A stretch of 64,000 bases of DNA, from the NCBI GenBank assembly GCA_003246265.1, contig QKAU01000014.1:1-64000 (forward strand). The letters run 5' to 3'. This DNA comes from Kiritimatiellales bacterium (GTDB lineage: Bacteria; Verrucomicrobiota; Kiritimatiellia; Kiritimatiellales; Pontiellaceae). Positions 1-10,273 of the stretch are shown here, piece by piece; positions within the stretch are counted from its first letter, which is position 1, and the number at the start of each line of letters is the position of its first letter. The translations under genes were made by a program, and so were the position numbers. The notes under the pieces are model-generated. The model made no database searches and had not been told where the DNA came from. It worked only from the letters and a program-made list of their open reading frames with translations.

Positions 1-479
1 CCGGAAAAGCCCTGGTTGCCCATCTGGTTGACCACGCCATGCCGCTCTGCCGCCTTCATCATCAGGTCGATTTCCTGGAAGGTGCGCGCCAGCGGCTTCT
101 CGGTGTAGACATGCTTGCCCAGCGCCATCGCCGCCATCGTGACCGGGAAATGGGAATGGTCCGGAACCATGACCATGACCGCATCGAACTCGTTGGCCCT
201 TTCATCAAACAGCTTGCGCCAGTCGTTGTACAGGCATGCGGTCGGGAAGCGGGCCTTTGCCTCGGCAACAAACTTCGATTCGAGGTCGACGTCGCACATG
301 GCGACCACGTTCATCAGCCCCGAGCGTTCAAAGTTGCTCAGCAGCCGGTTGCCGCGCCCCCCGACACCGATCCATGCGATATCGACCTTTTCGTTGGCCC
401 CCAGCACCCGGCCGGGAATCATGGCCGAGGCTGCCGCCGCTCCACCTGCAGCCAAACTGTTTCTTCGTGTGATCTTCAT
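1..479 (-). CDS. Gfo/Idh/MocA-family NAD(P)-dependent oxidoreductase, C-terminus outside window
   Basis: Only the first ~160 codons are present; the gene runs off the left edge. The start at 479 gives MKITRRNSLAAGG, a twin-arginine (RR) signal followed by an Ala-rich hydrophobic stretch and an RVLGAN cleavage region, so the protein is probably exported folded by Tat. Next comes a Rossmann nucleotide-binding segment (IAWIGVGGRGNRLL) and then the MVPDHSH...GKHVYTEKPLA block typical of Gfo/Idh/MocA enzymes, where EKP is the family hallmark. Exported members of this family are frequent in PVC and Bacteroidota polysaccharide loci and act on sugars or their derivatives; the substrate cannot be told. 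It starts about 30 nt after the upstream GH43 stop and probably belongs to the same operon. Confidence 0.85.
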   Translation of the reverse strand, partial: MKITRRNSLAAGGAAAASAMIPGRVLGANEKVDIAWIGVGGRGNRLLSNFERSGLMNVVAMCDVDLESKFVAEAKARFPTACLYNDWRKLFDERANEFDAVMVMVPDHSHFPVTMAAMALGKHVYTEKPLARTFQEIDLMMKAAERHGVVNQMGNQGFS

Positions 480-508
480 ATACACTCATCCTTGTGATTC
501 ATCGCTTG

Positions 509-1945
509 CTACTGGATCCACATGTAGTCGATTTCCCAATCCCCCGAACGGGCTCCAACCGCCGGCGCGAGCCGCATGCGCTTGAGGGTCTGGGGCAGTT
601 CGGGAACCGTGGAGAGATCCAGTTCATAGACCGTGAAATCCTTATCGTTGGGTTTGATGTCGATGGTTGCGGAGGCCTCGCGGGTCCAGTCGATCTCGGG
701 GTAGAACCATGGACGGGGGCGGTCGGTTACATATGCGGCGAAGTAGACCCTGGCCTGGGTTGCATCCGTCCCGTTGCGCATCCGGATTTCCAGCTTCTGC
801 CCCTTCTGGAGCCAGGTGAGGCACCAGGGCGCGCTGTCGAGAATGGGATAATCGTACGTGACCGTCCCGCGAATGGTCCCTTCCGGCGTCCACTTCAGGT
901 CCGTGCCGTAAACGGCACGCCAGCCCATGCGGGATCGGTCGAAGTTCCACAGCCGCCCGCCGCCGGCTGGATAGTTGCGGTCCTTGGAGAGATCCACGGT
1001 GCCGTCTGAATTGAAGTTTAGCGGCTTCAGCATGATTCCGCGGTAGAACATGCCGATGTCGTGGTGTTCCTGAACGGTGTACCACTGTCCCTTCCAGTTG
1101 AATACGCTGCCGTGGCCGCCGCCGGTGAAGTGGCCCTTGTATTCATAGGGCCCCCGCACGTTGTCGGACATCGCATAGTGTGCGCCCCAGAAGAGGTAGT
1201 AGATGCCGTTGCGCTTGAATAGCGTAGGCTTGTCGTCCGTATATTTGAGCTTGCCGTCGGGCGTTTTCACGACGATCGGCACCGGCTTGTCGGCGAGCGA
1301 AACCATGTCATCCGCGAGGGTGGCGACATAATAGGTGCCCGCGCCGAAAACGATCGTGTAGGTTCCGTTTTCCTCGAACACCTCCGGATCGTACTCCCGG
1401 ATCGGAGTCAGGTCTTCCGGCAGCAGGGGTTTGCCCAGGGCATCATGGTAGGGACCGCCGGGGTTGTCCGCGACCATGACGCCGGTATTGTAGTGCCGGT
1501 TCGAAAAATACCAGTAATACTTCCCATCCTTCTGTGCAAAATCGCCCGCCCAACAATTGGGAGCGGGACCGAAATAGGTGTCCTCCGGCCGGATCACGCT
1601 TTCCTTCCGCCAGGTCTTCAGGTCGTCCGTGGACCAGATTTCCCAGCGGTCCATGGTCCAATCCCGGTCGACATCCCACGACTGGTCGTGACCGCAGCAG
1701 AGGTAGAGCCGGTCGCCAACAATCATGTTGTGAGGATCCGTCAAACCATGTTCGGGGAAGACGTTCAGGATCATGACCGGATCGGACGTCACCTCGTGCG
1801 TGACCACATCGGGGAAAACGGGCATGCCGGAATCGCCGCTGCAGCCTGTGGAGGAAGCAGCGCAGGCTGAATTCAGCAACAGCACGGTGCCCAGGAAAAG
1901 ATGAAGGGTGCCGATCCGAACATTCGCTGCGCCTCTGCTCCCCAT
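509..1945 (-). CDS. GH43-like secreted glycosidase (lipoprotein)
   Basis: A five-bladed beta-propeller hydrolase of the GH43/GH32-like clan by pattern. It has an early acidic motif GLTDPHNMI (candidate catalytic base Asp), repeated blade strings (DGKYYWYFSNR, NGIYYLFWGAH) and a second acid in REYDPEVFEENG. A C-terminal beta-sandwich ending WEIDYMWIQ looks like a carbohydrate-binding or concanavalin-like module. The frame is open to 1978, but I choose the ATG at 1945 because GGAGG lies five bases upstream. The N-terminus then has a hydrophobic segment ending LLLNSAC, a lipobox-like site. It likely trims side chains or oligosaccharides released by the neighbouring enzymes. The exact subfamily and linkage are not determinable. 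Confidence 0.7.
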   Translation of the reverse strand: MGSRGAANVRIGTLHLFLGTVLLLNSACAASSTGCSGDSGMPVFPDVVTHEVTSDPVMILNVFPEHGLTDPHNMIVGDRLYLCCGHDQSWDVDRDWTMDRWEIWSTDDLKTWRKESVIRPEDTYFGPAPNCWAGDFAQKDGKYYWYFSNRHYNTGVMVADNPGGPYHDALGKPLLPEDLTPIREYDPEVFEENGTYTIVFGAGTYYVATLADDMVSLADKPVPIVVKTPDGKLKYTDDKPTLFKRNGIYYLFWGAHYAMSDNVRGPYEYKGHFTGGGHGSVFNWKGQWYTVQEHHDIGMFYRGIMLKPLNFNSDGTVDLSKDRNYPAGGGRLWNFDRSRMGWRAVYGTDLKWTPEGTIRGTVTYDYPILDSAPWCLTWLQKGQKLEIRMRNGTDATQARVYFAAYVTDRPRPWFYPEIDWTREASATIDIKPNDKDFTVYELDLSTVPELPQTLKRMRLAPAVGARSGDWEIDYMWIQ

Positions 1946-2032
1946 AACGACCTCCCACTTCCTGTTTTTTTTATCCACCGCGACGTGTGTCGATGCTTAT
2001 CAATATCCACGGCCAACGCCTCTCGTTGGAAA

Positions 2033-3655
2033 CTAGTATTGGCGGATCAGAATCGAATCGGCCTCGCCGCGCCAGGGCGATTGGAAGAAATGGTTCTGCT
2101 TGGGATCTCCCGCCTTGTATTCGCCGGTCAGCGTGTTGAACCAGAGGGTCGCCTTGGCCCCGTCGCGGGCCACGTTGTTGTTGCCATAGGCCGACACCTG
2201 GTAATGGTCCTTCGGCAGATAAAGCAGATAGGTGTCCTCGCTCTTCAGGCAATAGCCCGAGCGGTTGTCCTCCGGTGCCGGGCTGAATTCCGCATAGGGA
2301 TAGCGGGTAAAAAATTCCTGCAGATGCCGGTAGTATTCAAAGCGTGGACTGGGCAGTTCGTCGTGCGCGAACGGATCATGGATGAGGACGTTCCATGCAG
2401 CCCCCTGCCAGTAGCAGGTCGAGTAGCTTCCCGCGAACATGATGAGGTAGTTGCGGCGCAGGCAGACTTCCGGGTCGTCGTAGTCGCCAGGAAAGGTCGT
2501 GAACGGGGAGCGCTCGTAGCCGCCGTGTTCGATGTTGAACACCGGCAGCGCCGGGAACTTCTGCACGACCTCCAGCATTTTGTCGTAGATGTTGTCAGCC
2601 CAGATCTGCCAGGAGATGAAATCGACCTCCGTGCGGTTGCGCTGGCAGAAGCCGCCGTCGTGCACGGTGACCAGCCGCTTGTAGGCATCCAGCGCGCGGA
2701 TACGGTGGATGCGTTCGACCCCGTAGGCCTCCGTGCAGCGCGGATTGTTGAGGGCTTCCTTGGAAACGTCCCACAGCACGTTCGGAAAGGCCTGGTAGCG
2801 TTTGACGATGTAGTCGAAGTAGCGGTTGTCTTCAGGCGTTTCGGGATCCGGCCAATTGACCAGCTTGTTCCAGACATAGATCATCAGATGCGCCGTAATG
2901 CCCAGTTCGTCCATGGCCGCAACCATCCGGTCCATCTTCTGGAAGAATCCGACATTGAGCGAGCTGAAGTTCGGATTCTTGTTGGAACCGAGAAACGGAT
3001 AGATATCGTCGCGTCCGCCGTATTCGTATTCCGGATACTTCTTGAGCAGGGGATCCTTATCCCACTGCACGTCGTAGGAGTAGACCGTCGTAACAATCTG
3101 GTTGATGCCGTTGGATTCAAGCAGGCCCAGCAGTTGTTCGGTCTTCGGGATACCATCCGGGCTCTCGTAGTCGAGCGCGAACAGCCAATCCGCCTCGAAG
3201 GCCAGCACGGTGCAGGGCGTCCCGTCCTCATAGTAGAGGCGCTGCGGATTCCCGGGCATGCGGACCAATGCGCCATGGCGGTCCGGATCGGTGTTCGGCA
3301 CCACATGGATCAATCCCTTCTTTCCTTTCAGCTCCAAAACAGTCGAGTCGGTATCGAAACTCCAATCCCCCGTCACCGGCGCGGAAAAGCGGACCACCCA
3401 TTCCCCACCACCGTCATAAAAGCCCGGCACGTTCAATACCTGCCCGTCCGGCCCCGTGAATCGTGCGGAAAAACCGAGGTCGAACGGTTGATCGATCACC
3501 TGCTGGACGGGAAAACGGATATCGCACACCGACCACTGGATCAAGCGGAGTTCATTGGCTTCCCCGATCGGATATGATGGCCACCCCGCGGCGTGAACCG
3601 ACAGCCCTCCGCCAAACATCGCTATTAAAGCCACCACTCTGTTCAGTACTTTCAT
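2033..3655 (-). CDS. DUF5060/DUF4038 apiosidase-like glycoside hydrolase, secreted
   Basis: The protein has about 540 residues from the ATG at 3655, which is preceded by GGGTGG; the frame is open upstream to 3748 but without a better start. It has a signal peptide (MKVLNRVVALIAMFGGGLSVHAAG) and an N-terminal DUF5060-like beta-sandwich (RFTGPDGQ..VPGFYDGGGEWVVRF). The middle is a TIM-barrel of the DUF4038/apiosidase-like type, including NVLWDVSKEALN, where the Glu sits in the place of an acid/base, and PVFNIEHGGYE, the likely nucleophile strand. A C-terminal collagen-binding-like sandwich (LLYLPKDHYQ...WFNTLTGEY) completes it. Such proteins remove sugars from complex polysaccharides in gut and marine bacteria. 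It sits between a sulfatase and a GH43 in the same orientation. The substrate is unknown. Confidence 0.7.
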   Translation of the reverse strand: MKVLNRVVALIAMFGGGLSVHAAGWPSYPIGEANELRLIQWSVCDIRFPVQQVIDQPFDLGFSARFTGPDGQVLNVPGFYDGGGEWVVRFSAPVTGDWSFDTDSTVLELKGKKGLIHVVPNTDPDRHGALVRMPGNPQRLYYEDGTPCTVLAFEADWLFALDYESPDGIPKTEQLLGLLESNGINQIVTTVYSYDVQWDKDPLLKKYPEYEYGGRDDIYPFLGSNKNPNFSSLNVGFFQKMDRMVAAMDELGITAHLMIYVWNKLVNWPDPETPEDNRYFDYIVKRYQAFPNVLWDVSKEALNNPRCTEAYGVERIHRIRALDAYKRLVTVHDGGFCQRNRTEVDFISWQIWADNIYDKMLEVVQKFPALPVFNIEHGGYERSPFTTFPGDYDDPEVCLRRNYLIMFAGSYSTCYWQGAAWNVLIHDPFAHDELPSPRFEYYRHLQEFFTRYPYAEFSPAPEDNRSGYCLKSEDTYLLYLPKDHYQVSAYGNNNVARDGAKATLWFNTLTGEYKAGDPKQNHFFQSPWRGEADSILIRQY

Positions 3656-3747
3656 TTTCCACCCGACTTGATTATCCGTTTCTAGAATTTCGTCCTGATG
3701 CAGATTGCGTCGGCAAAGGGGCAAGTCTCGCATCCACTCCTCGCCCA

Positions 3748-5328
3748 TTACTTCGGTGCGTCATATTCGGTTTCGTAGAGATCCATCTTCGGCAGGATTT
3801 GCAGCAGCTTCTCTCGTTCTTCGCGGTACTGTTCCGGGACGGCTCCCCAGTCCGTGATTTCCCTGTAATCCGCATGGTCGGGAGGAAGGTGTTCCACATC
3901 CCACCATTTGCCGTTTCCGTCGCGAAGCACCTTGCGTCCGCGGATCAGTTGCTTCCCTTTCTTATAGGAATAGATCCAGTCATGGTGATCATTCTTTGCG
4001 GTCGTCAGATAGGGCCAGAGACTCTGGCCATCAAGCGGATAGTTGCCGGGTAGCTTCACGTCCATGATGTCGGCCAGCGTTGGAAGAAAATCCGTGAATG
4101 AAACGAGTATGTCCTGTCGCCCCTGCTTGGTCATGCCCGGCGCATAGATGATCAGCGGCACATGCACACCGCGTTGCTGGTCCACCCGGCCCTTGCCAAA
4201 CTTGTGCGAGCCGTTGTCGGCCGCAAAGATAAAGATGGTATTGTCGTAAACGCCAAGTTGCTTGGTCTTTTCGATGTAGCGCCACATGAGGTAGTCGCAA
4301 TAGTTGACATGCGAATGGAGGCCGGGTTCGGTCACGGTTCCGTGCGTTTCGTACACCCCGTTGCTACCGGTGATGTTCGGCTCGATCCGGGAATACTCGT
4401 TTCCGTCCCAGGAAATGATCGGCGTACCGGGCCACTTGTTGCCGGAATCCGGAAAAAACCAGTCGAAGGTGCCGTGGCCAAGGTGGGTGGCATGGTAGAC
4501 AAAAAAGGGCTCCCCCTCTTTCTGCTTTCGCTCCATGAAATCGAGGCAGTAATCCTGCTCCACGTCGGGGCCATAATCGTTCAGTCCGTAGGCTCGGCCG
4601 GTTTCCGGATTCACGGTCTGCCACTTGACCCCCACCTCCTTGCAGTGGTCGTTCATGATGGTGATGTGGGGTTTCCATGCATTGGACTGGCGGGGAAGCG
4701 GATAGCCCGGGGCGAGCTTCCCCGAGTCAAGGTTGCGCACGGTCGGCATTCCATTGACCGTTTCAACACGGGTCCGGAAGCTGTTGTCGATCTTGCGGAT
4801 GTCGGACTCGTCTCCGGCGGTCAGTATGCCCTCGTCAAAGCCAAACCGCTGGATCTGTTCGGTATTGCACTGCATCTGGGTCTTTCCGGCCCATACGCTG
4901 CCGTACCCACCCAGCATGGCAACCTGGCCAATGGTGATCGGCGAGCTCTCATAGAGCAGCCATGTGCGCGGCCCGTCCGGCGTATCCACCTTTCCGAAAT
5001 CCCGGTTGTCCCACCATTTCGTGCGCGTGGCATAACGCCCCGTCATCAACATGCCCCGGCTCGGCATGCAAACCGTGGCTCCCCAAACGGATTCAAACAG
5101 ACAGCCTTCAGTGGCAAGTCGATCAAGTACAGGGGTACAAGCCCGGTATTCCGGATCGGAGGTATCGACACCATCACGTCCGCTCCAGACCGTGCAGCCA
5201 TACGCCGGAATTTCACGCGGACTGATATCGTCCGCAAACAGAAAAACCACGTTTGGTTTCGACCCCGCCAAAACCGCAACAGCCGGCAACAGGCCACAAA
5301 ACAAAATTCTTCCCAACCGTTTCACCAT
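3748..5328 (-). CDS. S1-family sulfatase, secreted (CMPSR)
   Basis: The family hydrolyses sulfate esters through a Calpha-formylglycine made from the Cys of C-x-P-S/T-R; here Cys87 in [12 protein letters not shown]. The metal-binding ADDIS motif is at residues 32-36, and [12 protein letters not shown] is the distal Asp-Asn metal site. The start at 5328 (MVKRLGR) follows AAGG; ATGs at 5334 and 5358 are alternatives. The signal peptide ends near VLAGS. It resembles the sulfatase at 50573-52564 more than its immediate neighbours: both share DDIS.RE.P.YG, a [12 protein letters not shown] segment and a KVLRDG..KWWDV-like tail. It probably desulfates the locus substrate, but regiospecificity cannot be read from sequence. 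Confidence 0.9.
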   Translation of the reverse strand: MVKRLGRILFCGLLPAVAVLAGSKPNVVFLFADDISPREIPAYGCTVWSGRDGVDTSDPEYRACTPVLDRLATEGCLFESVWGATVCMPSRGMLMTGRYATRTKWWDNRDFGKVDTPDGPRTWLLYESSPITIGQVAMLGGYGSVWAGKTQMQCNTEQIQRFGFDEGILTAGDESDIRKIDNSFRTRVETVNGMPTVRNLDSGKLAPGYPLPRQSNAWKPHITIMNDHCKEVGVKWQTVNPETGRAYGLNDYGPDVEQDYCLDFMERKQKEGEPFFVYHATHLGHGTFDWFFPDSGNKWPGTPIISWDGNEYSRIEPNITGSNGVYETHGTVTEPGLHSHVNYCDYLMWRYIEKTKQLGVYDNTIFIFAADNGSHKFGKGRVDQQRGVHVPLIIYAPGMTKQGRQDILVSFTDFLPTLADIMDVKLPGNYPLDGQSLWPYLTTAKNDHHDWIYSYKKGKQLIRGRKVLRDGNGKWWDVEHLPPDHADYREITDWGAVPEQYREEREKLLQILPKMDLYETEYDAPK

Positions 5329-5360
5329 TGCCATCCTTGAATGCCCCCGCCACAACACGG

Positions 5361-7208
5361 CTATTGCGGGATGAGTTCCGCAGGAATATCCAGTTTCTTG
5401 TCGTCGGAACCCTTGGCAAAACTACTGATCGCATAGCTGTTTTCCCTAGACCAGTCGCATTCCACTCGACCGTCGCCGAGGATAATACTGCCGAGCTTGT
5501 TGCGGAACCACGCAGCGAGCTCGCGGTATTCTGGATCGGCGGCTACATTGTTGCGTTCCAGCGGATCGCGCGCGAGGTCGTAGAGGGCAAGATCGACCAT
5601 CTCAACGGGTGCTTCCAAGGCCCATTTGATGTCCTTGCCCATGTTTTCCGCATTGACTTGTCCGGGGAACGGACGGCTGCGCATGGAGAAGCGGAACCGG
5701 TCGGTATGCAGGTATGCGCGGGGACCGGCCACGAGGTGGATCTCGCCGAGAATGTATTCGCGTTCGCGTGCGGTGCCGTCCAGTACGTCGAACAGGCTTT
5801 CGCCGTCGAGGAAGTCGAGCCTCGGATCGTTGAGGTCTATACCGCCCGCCGCGAGCAGCGTCGGTGCGAAATCGACGAATTCAACCATCTTGTCATACCG
5901 TCCGCCGGCCGGGACCAGCCTCTGGTCGCTGGAAACCATGATCGCCGCGTTTTCCACGGAATGGTTCCACGGACCGAACTTGGCTTCGATGCCCTGCTCG
6001 CCCAGATGCCAACTGTGGTCGCCGATAGTGAAGAGGATCAGATACTCCTGGTTGTGCACCTCGCAGTAGGCCTTGAACGCCTCGACGGCCTTGCCGAGCT
6101 GCTCGTCGCCGTGGGCGCAGAAGGCATAGTAGTCCTGGATGGCCTGCTGCTTCTCGGCGGCGGTCATGGCGTCGACCTTGCAGGTTTCGTAGAGGTTCAC
6201 GAGCTGCGGCGGGAGCTTGGCGAGATCCCGGTCCCGGTCGAATTCCGGTACCCGGTAGGTCTTCGTCCGGAACCGCTCGCGGACCGATGCCGGCGGCAGC
6301 ACGGGCGTGTGGGGGAAATGGAAACCGAGGTGGATGAACTGCGGCTTGCCCGTGTCGGCCCCCTGCTGCTCCTTCCCCCAAAGCGTCTTGTACTTACGCC
6401 CGGCGTTGGCCAGGTAGTTGATCATTTCCGTGGCGATGTGCGCATCGGCGGTATCGTTTGCGGGCTTCGGGTTGACCCCGCCGTAGATCAGGTTCTTCAT
6501 GTTGCACGTGTAGGAACGCAGGATGTCGAACTCCCTGTCGGTCTGGGCGATCCCGGCGCGGTCCTCCGCAGTGATTTCCCCGCCTTCCCGCTTGAGAAAA
6601 TAGGTGCGCTTGTGCCCGTCGGGATAGAACACCACCTCGGTGCTACCCTTGGATTTGCTTGTGATTCCATCCCCCCCCCATGCTTCCAGGGTGGCGACAT
6701 CGCCCACCCCGTTCACCTGAAGGCTGTTCTTGTCGTGAACCTTCGTGTCGTAGAATCCGGGATCATAGTAGCCCTGTCCCGGCCCCCAGCGGTAGATGTA
6801 GGGATCGTCCTTGCCGAACGAGGCGGTGGCGTAGCCTTGGTTGCGGAGGAGCTGCGGCACGGTCGGGCGGATGAAGTCCGGCGCCTGGTGCGTCAGTTCA
6901 AAGGCGTAGTGGCCGTTGCGAAACGGATACCGGCCCGAATGCATCGAGCCGCGCGACGGACCGCATGCCGGCGAGTTGCACATTGCGCGGGTGAAAACCA
7001 CCCCTTCGGCGGCCAGCCGGTCGGTGTTCGGCGATTCCACGTAGCCGAGCGGGCTTTCGGCCTTGCCGTAGACGAGGCGGTTGTAGGCGCTGATCGAATC
7101 GGGCCGCTGGTCGTCGGTAATGATCCACAGGATGTTGGGTTGCGGCTTCGGCGCACCGGCAATCACGGTTGCCGCAAGCCCCATCCATAGTGCGACAGCC
7201 ATTTTCAT
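5361..7208 (-). CDS. S1-family sulfatase, secreted (CGPSR)
   Basis: A 615-aa sulfatase with formylglycine Cys82 in [12 protein letters not shown], metal motif TDDQRPDS at residues 31-38 and a [10 protein letters not shown] metal site near the middle. The frame is open to 7466, but the ATG at 7208 has GGAGG seven bases upstream and begins a signal peptide ([18 protein letters not shown]). Its start overlaps the stop of the upstream sulfatase by four bases (ATGA, 7205-7208), implying translational coupling. It is a clear paralogue of the sulfatases at 10274-12169 and 12186-13997: DDxRx[23 protein letters not shown] and DYYA.CA.GD are shared. The cluster therefore includes an internal amplification of this subtype. 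Confidence 0.9.
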   Translation of the reverse strand: MKMAVALWMGLAATVIAGAPKPQPNILWIITDDQRPDSISAYNRLVYGKAESPLGYVESPNTDRLAAEGVVFTRAMCNSPACGPSRGSMHSGRYPFRNGHYAFELTHQAPDFIRPTVPQLLRNQGYATASFGKDDPYIYRWGPGQGYYDPGFYDTKVHDKNSLQVNGVGDVATLEAWGGDGITSKSKGSTEVVFYPDGHKRTYFLKREGGEITAEDRAGIAQTDREFDILRSYTCNMKNLIYGGVNPKPANDTADAHIATEMINYLANAGRKYKTLWGKEQQGADTGKPQFIHLGFHFPHTPVLPPASVRERFRTKTYRVPEFDRDRDLAKLPPQLVNLYETCKVDAMTAAEKQQAIQDYYAFCAHGDEQLGKAVEAFKAYCEVHNQEYLILFTIGDHSWHLGEQGIEAKFGPWNHSVENAAIMVSSDQRLVPAGGRYDKMVEFVDFAPTLLAAGGIDLNDPRLDFLDGESLFDVLDGTAREREYILGEIHLVAGPRAYLHTDRFRFSMRSRPFPGQVNAENMGKDIKWALEAPVEMVDLALYDLARDPLERNNVAADPEYRELAAWFRNKLGSIILGDGRVECDWSRENSYAISSFAKGSDDKKLDIPAELIPQ

Positions 7209-8740
7209 TTTTTTCCCTCCCATTCCCGCCCGGGCGCCGTCGGACGACCTGACTGCATGATCTCCATATATTCCTTGAACATCCCGTCCAACAGATGCTT
7301 GTACTCCGGATTCTTCGCCAGGTTCTTGTCCTCGTGCGGATCGTCCTGCAGGTTGTATAGGGCGATCGGGTCGAATTCGGATCGCTTGGAATCGCTTTGG
7401 ATGACCAGCTTCCACGGCATTTTCCTGAACATCAGTTCGTGGCTGGAGCCCGCCTGATGAAGCCAATAGGAACGGGGGTTGAAGGTGCCCTGCCCAGTCA
7501 GCAGCGGCAGCAGGTTGTTGGAATCCTGCGCCTGCCCGGCCGGAATTTTAGTTCCAACCAGCGCCGCAAAGGTGGCGACAAAATCCTGGTTGACCACCAG
7601 CTCGTTGCACACGCCCGGCTTGATGCGCCCCGGCCAGAGGGCAAAGGTGGGGACGCGGTGCCCGCCTTCGTACGGACGGCCTTTTGCACCGTTCCACTCC
7701 CCGCCGGGCAGGTAGCCGATCGCCTTGTTCGCCTTACCGTCCGGCAGCCCGCCATTATCGGATGAGAATACAATCATCGTGTTGTCAAACTGTCCCGATT
7801 CCTTCAGGGCGTCGACGATGCGCTTGACCTGCATATCGAGATCCACCGTCATGTCCAGATGGTCGGAAACATTGCTTCCCTTCACCTTCCGTCCATCGAA
7901 CTCCTCGCTGGGACGTTGGGGATCGTGGATCATGGGACTGCAGTAGTAGAGGAAGAACGGCTTGCCGGCTGCCGCATTCGACTTGATGAACTCCACCGCC
8001 TTGCCCGAGAGCAGCTTGCCCACCTCCCGGGTATCCCAGTTCGAATCGCCCGGCCCTTCCCCCTTGCTCTCCAGGTCTTCAGGGGATATGGCATTTGCCT
8101 TGTTGAGGAATACGATCTTGGAATCCTTGGCCAGCGGATACCAGCGCTGGTTTTCATAGAAGAGGTAGAGTGCTCCCTGGATGCCGCACGGCGTGGTGAA
8201 GTCGTAGTCGAATCCGCAATACTTCGGACCACCGTCGATCCACTGCGTGAGATCCACCTTGTCGACGATGTCCCCGTCCTTCGCCCCGCGGTAGACCTGC
8301 GTGGTGCCGGGAACGTGGAAGTCGCCGCCCATGTGCCATTTGCCAAAGAAGCCGGTGCTGTAGCCGGCGTCGCGCACCACCGTGCCGAGCGTGGCTTCGC
8401 CGGGCTTGAAAGCGGTCGGGGCGAAGGTGCTCCAGACGCCGGGAGGCGAGTAGGAGCGGTAGTTGTTGTTGCCGCTCATCACGGCGTAGCGCGTGGGCGC
8501 GCACAAGGCGGTGGCCGAATGGCCGTCCGTGAACCACAGCCCCTGTTCCGCCAGCGCGTCGATGTTCGGCGTATCCACGAACGGCTTTGTCTGCCGGATG
8601 TTCTTCGCGTAGAAGCTGACATCGCCCAGGCCAAGGTCGTCGGCCAGGATGAATACGATGTTCGGCTTGGATGCGTTTTCGCCGGCACAGGCCGTGAAAC
8701 CGGCGGCCAGCATCGAAAGCATGATCATCCATCTATTCAT
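7205..8740 (-). CDS. S1-family arylsulfatase-like lipoprotein (CAPTR)
   Basis: A 511-aa sulfatase with formylglycine Cys80 in [12 protein letters not shown] and metal motif LADDLGLGD at residues 32-40. VFSSDNGG supplies the distal Asp-Asn metal ligands, and [14 protein letters not shown] contains the usual Lys-x-His of the active site. The N-terminus [20 protein letters not shown] ends in a lipobox-like FTAC, so it is probably an outer-membrane or periplasmic lipoprotein. It is translationally coupled to the next sulfatase by an ATGA overlap and lies 35 nt downstream of another sulfatase gene. It belongs to a different sulfatase subtype (CAPTR, DDLGLGD) from the DDQRPDS paralogues around it. 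Confidence 0.9.
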   Translation of the reverse strand: MNRWMIMLSMLAAGFTACAGENASKPNIVFILADDLGLGDVSFYAKNIRQTKPFVDTPNIDALAEQGLWFTDGHSATALCAPTRYAVMSGNNNYRSYSPPGVWSTFAPTAFKPGEATLGTVVRDAGYSTGFFGKWHMGGDFHVPGTTQVYRGAKDGDIVDKVDLTQWIDGGPKYCGFDYDFTTPCGIQGALYLFYENQRWYPLAKDSKIVFLNKANAISPEDLESKGEGPGDSNWDTREVGKLLSGKAVEFIKSNAAAGKPFFLYYCSPMIHDPQRPSEEFDGRKVKGSNVSDHLDMTVDLDMQVKRIVDALKESGQFDNTMIVFSSDNGGLPDGKANKAIGYLPGGEWNGAKGRPYEGGHRVPTFALWPGRIKPGVCNELVVNQDFVATFAALVGTKIPAGQAQDSNNLLPLLTGQGTFNPRSYWLHQAGSSHELMFRKMPWKLVIQSDSKRSEFDPIALYNLQDDPHEDKNLAKNPEYKHLLDGMFKEYMEIMQSGRPTAPGREWEGKK

Positions 8741-8775
8741 GACTGGGATCTCCCTGGATTGCGTTCACCCGTCCT

Positions 8776-10224
8776 TCAAGGGTTTCTTTTTTGGCTGTAG
8801 ATGATGCCGGCTTCGAGGAGAGGTTCCTTGAACTGTTTCATCTGGCGCACCAGTTCCGTCTCCATGGCATCGACTACGGAAGCATATTCCGGATTGGTGG
8901 CGCAGTTGGTCAATTCGTCCGGATCGCGCTCCAGATCGAAAAGCCAAGGCTGCTCCTTGGAAGAGAGGACGTATTTATAGCGATCGTTGACCGCTGCCAC
9001 CCAACCGCCAATGGTCATATAGGTTATACGGTCGCTCTCGACCACCTTGTCCGTCGAAAGAAAGGCCTTGGAATCGTTAAGTCCGTGGACACCCGGAATC
9101 TGCGGCGCTCCCATGAGTCCGAGGAGGGTGGGCGTGAAGTCGGCCGTGGTATAGGCGGTGTTGACCACCTTGCCCGCGGGAATCCTGGCGGGCCAGCGCA
9201 CGACGAACGGAATCTTGGCCGACGCCTCGTAGGGCATCCCCTTGTTGTGGCGCCGGTGTTCCCCCATCAGGTCGCCGTGGTCGGAGGTGAAGACCACGAT
9301 GGTGTTTTCCGCCAGTCCGTTGTCGTCGAGAAACTCCAAGAGACGCCCGACGTTGTCGTCGATGCATTTGACCATGCCGAAGTAGTCCTGCATATCGGCT
9401 TGGTCCAGCCGGTCGACGAGCTCCTTGTTCACCGCCCATTTCGGCATGGTTTCCATCGACACCTCCATGGTCCGCGGCTCGCTGAAATGGAGGTCGTCGA
9501 ACATGGTGTCGTACGGCGGGCGCACGCCGTTGGGTCCGTGCGGATCAGGAATGGAGAGCATGACGCAGAACGGCCCGCCCTTGTCCCGTTCGAGGATTTC
9601 CACGGTTCGGCTAGCAAGGAAATCGGTGGTGAAATCCTCTGGAGTCGCCTTTGATACGTTGAACTTTTGAATCTCCTTTTCGGGGACGAGACCAATGACC
9701 GCCGGCTTTCCGTCAACCCGTTCCAACCCCTTCCAATGGCCGCGGTTCATCATGTAGCGGTTGTCGGCAAAGCCGAATTTGCGCGGCGGCCCGAAGCCCG
9801 GCTTGGCTTCTCCGTCCAGGTGCCATTTCCCGACATAGGCCGTCGCGTAGCCTGCGTCCTGAAGGACGGTGGCGAAGGTGGCCATGCCGTCGCGCATCGG
9901 CATGTCGTTGCGCGGCGCCCCCGTGGCGACCGGATAGAGGCCGGTCACGAACGAGGCGCGCGAGGGGGTGCATACGGGCGAGGCCGCGTAGAAGCTGGTG
10001 CAGATGGCGCCCTCCCGCGCAAGCCGATCCAGGTTCGGGGTATCGACCTTCACTCCCTTGCCCCAAACGAACGCCTGCTCCTCGCTCATCAGCGCCCGAT
10101 AGCAGCCCAAGGTGCGGAAGTTGTGTTCGTCCGTCTGGATGATCAGCAGATTGGGCTTGGCTCCGCATGCGGCGGAAGCAATGGCCGTTGCGATGGAAAC
10201 CATGCCGATGATTCGTCTATTCAT
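8776..10224 (-). CDS. S1-family sulfatase, probable lipoprotein (CTPSR)
   Basis: A 482-aa sulfatase with formylglycine Cys85 in VCTPSRASFVTGLYP. The first metal motif is the variant QTDEHN (residues 30-35) rather than DD, a form seen in choline/heparan-type S1 sulfatases. VFTSDHGDLMGEHRRHNKG is a full second metal site, and YVGKWHLDG carries the catalytic Lys-x-His. The signal sequence ends SAACG, which fits a lipobox. It lies 49 nt after the sulfatase upstream and 35 nt before the one downstream. The substrate is unknown; within the cluster it represents a third sulfatase subtype. Confidence 0.9.
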   Translation of the reverse strand: MNRRIIGMVSIATAIASAACGAKPNLLIIQTDEHNFRTLGCYRALMSEEQAFVWGKGVKVDTPNLDRLAREGAICTSFYAASPVCTPSRASFVTGLYPVATGAPRNDMPMRDGMATFATVLQDAGYATAYVGKWHLDGEAKPGFGPPRKFGFADNRYMMNRGHWKGLERVDGKPAVIGLVPEKEIQKFNVSKATPEDFTTDFLASRTVEILERDKGGPFCVMLSIPDPHGPNGVRPPYDTMFDDLHFSEPRTMEVSMETMPKWAVNKELVDRLDQADMQDYFGMVKCIDDNVGRLLEFLDDNGLAENTIVVFTSDHGDLMGEHRRHNKGMPYEASAKIPFVVRWPARIPAGKVVNTAYTTADFTPTLLGLMGAPQIPGVHGLNDSKAFLSTDKVVESDRITYMTIGGWVAAVNDRYKYVLSSKEQPWLFDLERDPDELTNCATNPEYASVVDAMETELVRQMKQFKEPLLEAGIIYSQKRNP

Positions 10225-10273
10225 TGACTTTCCTCTTCACCCATATTGACCTGAACCCGTCGACCACCCTGGA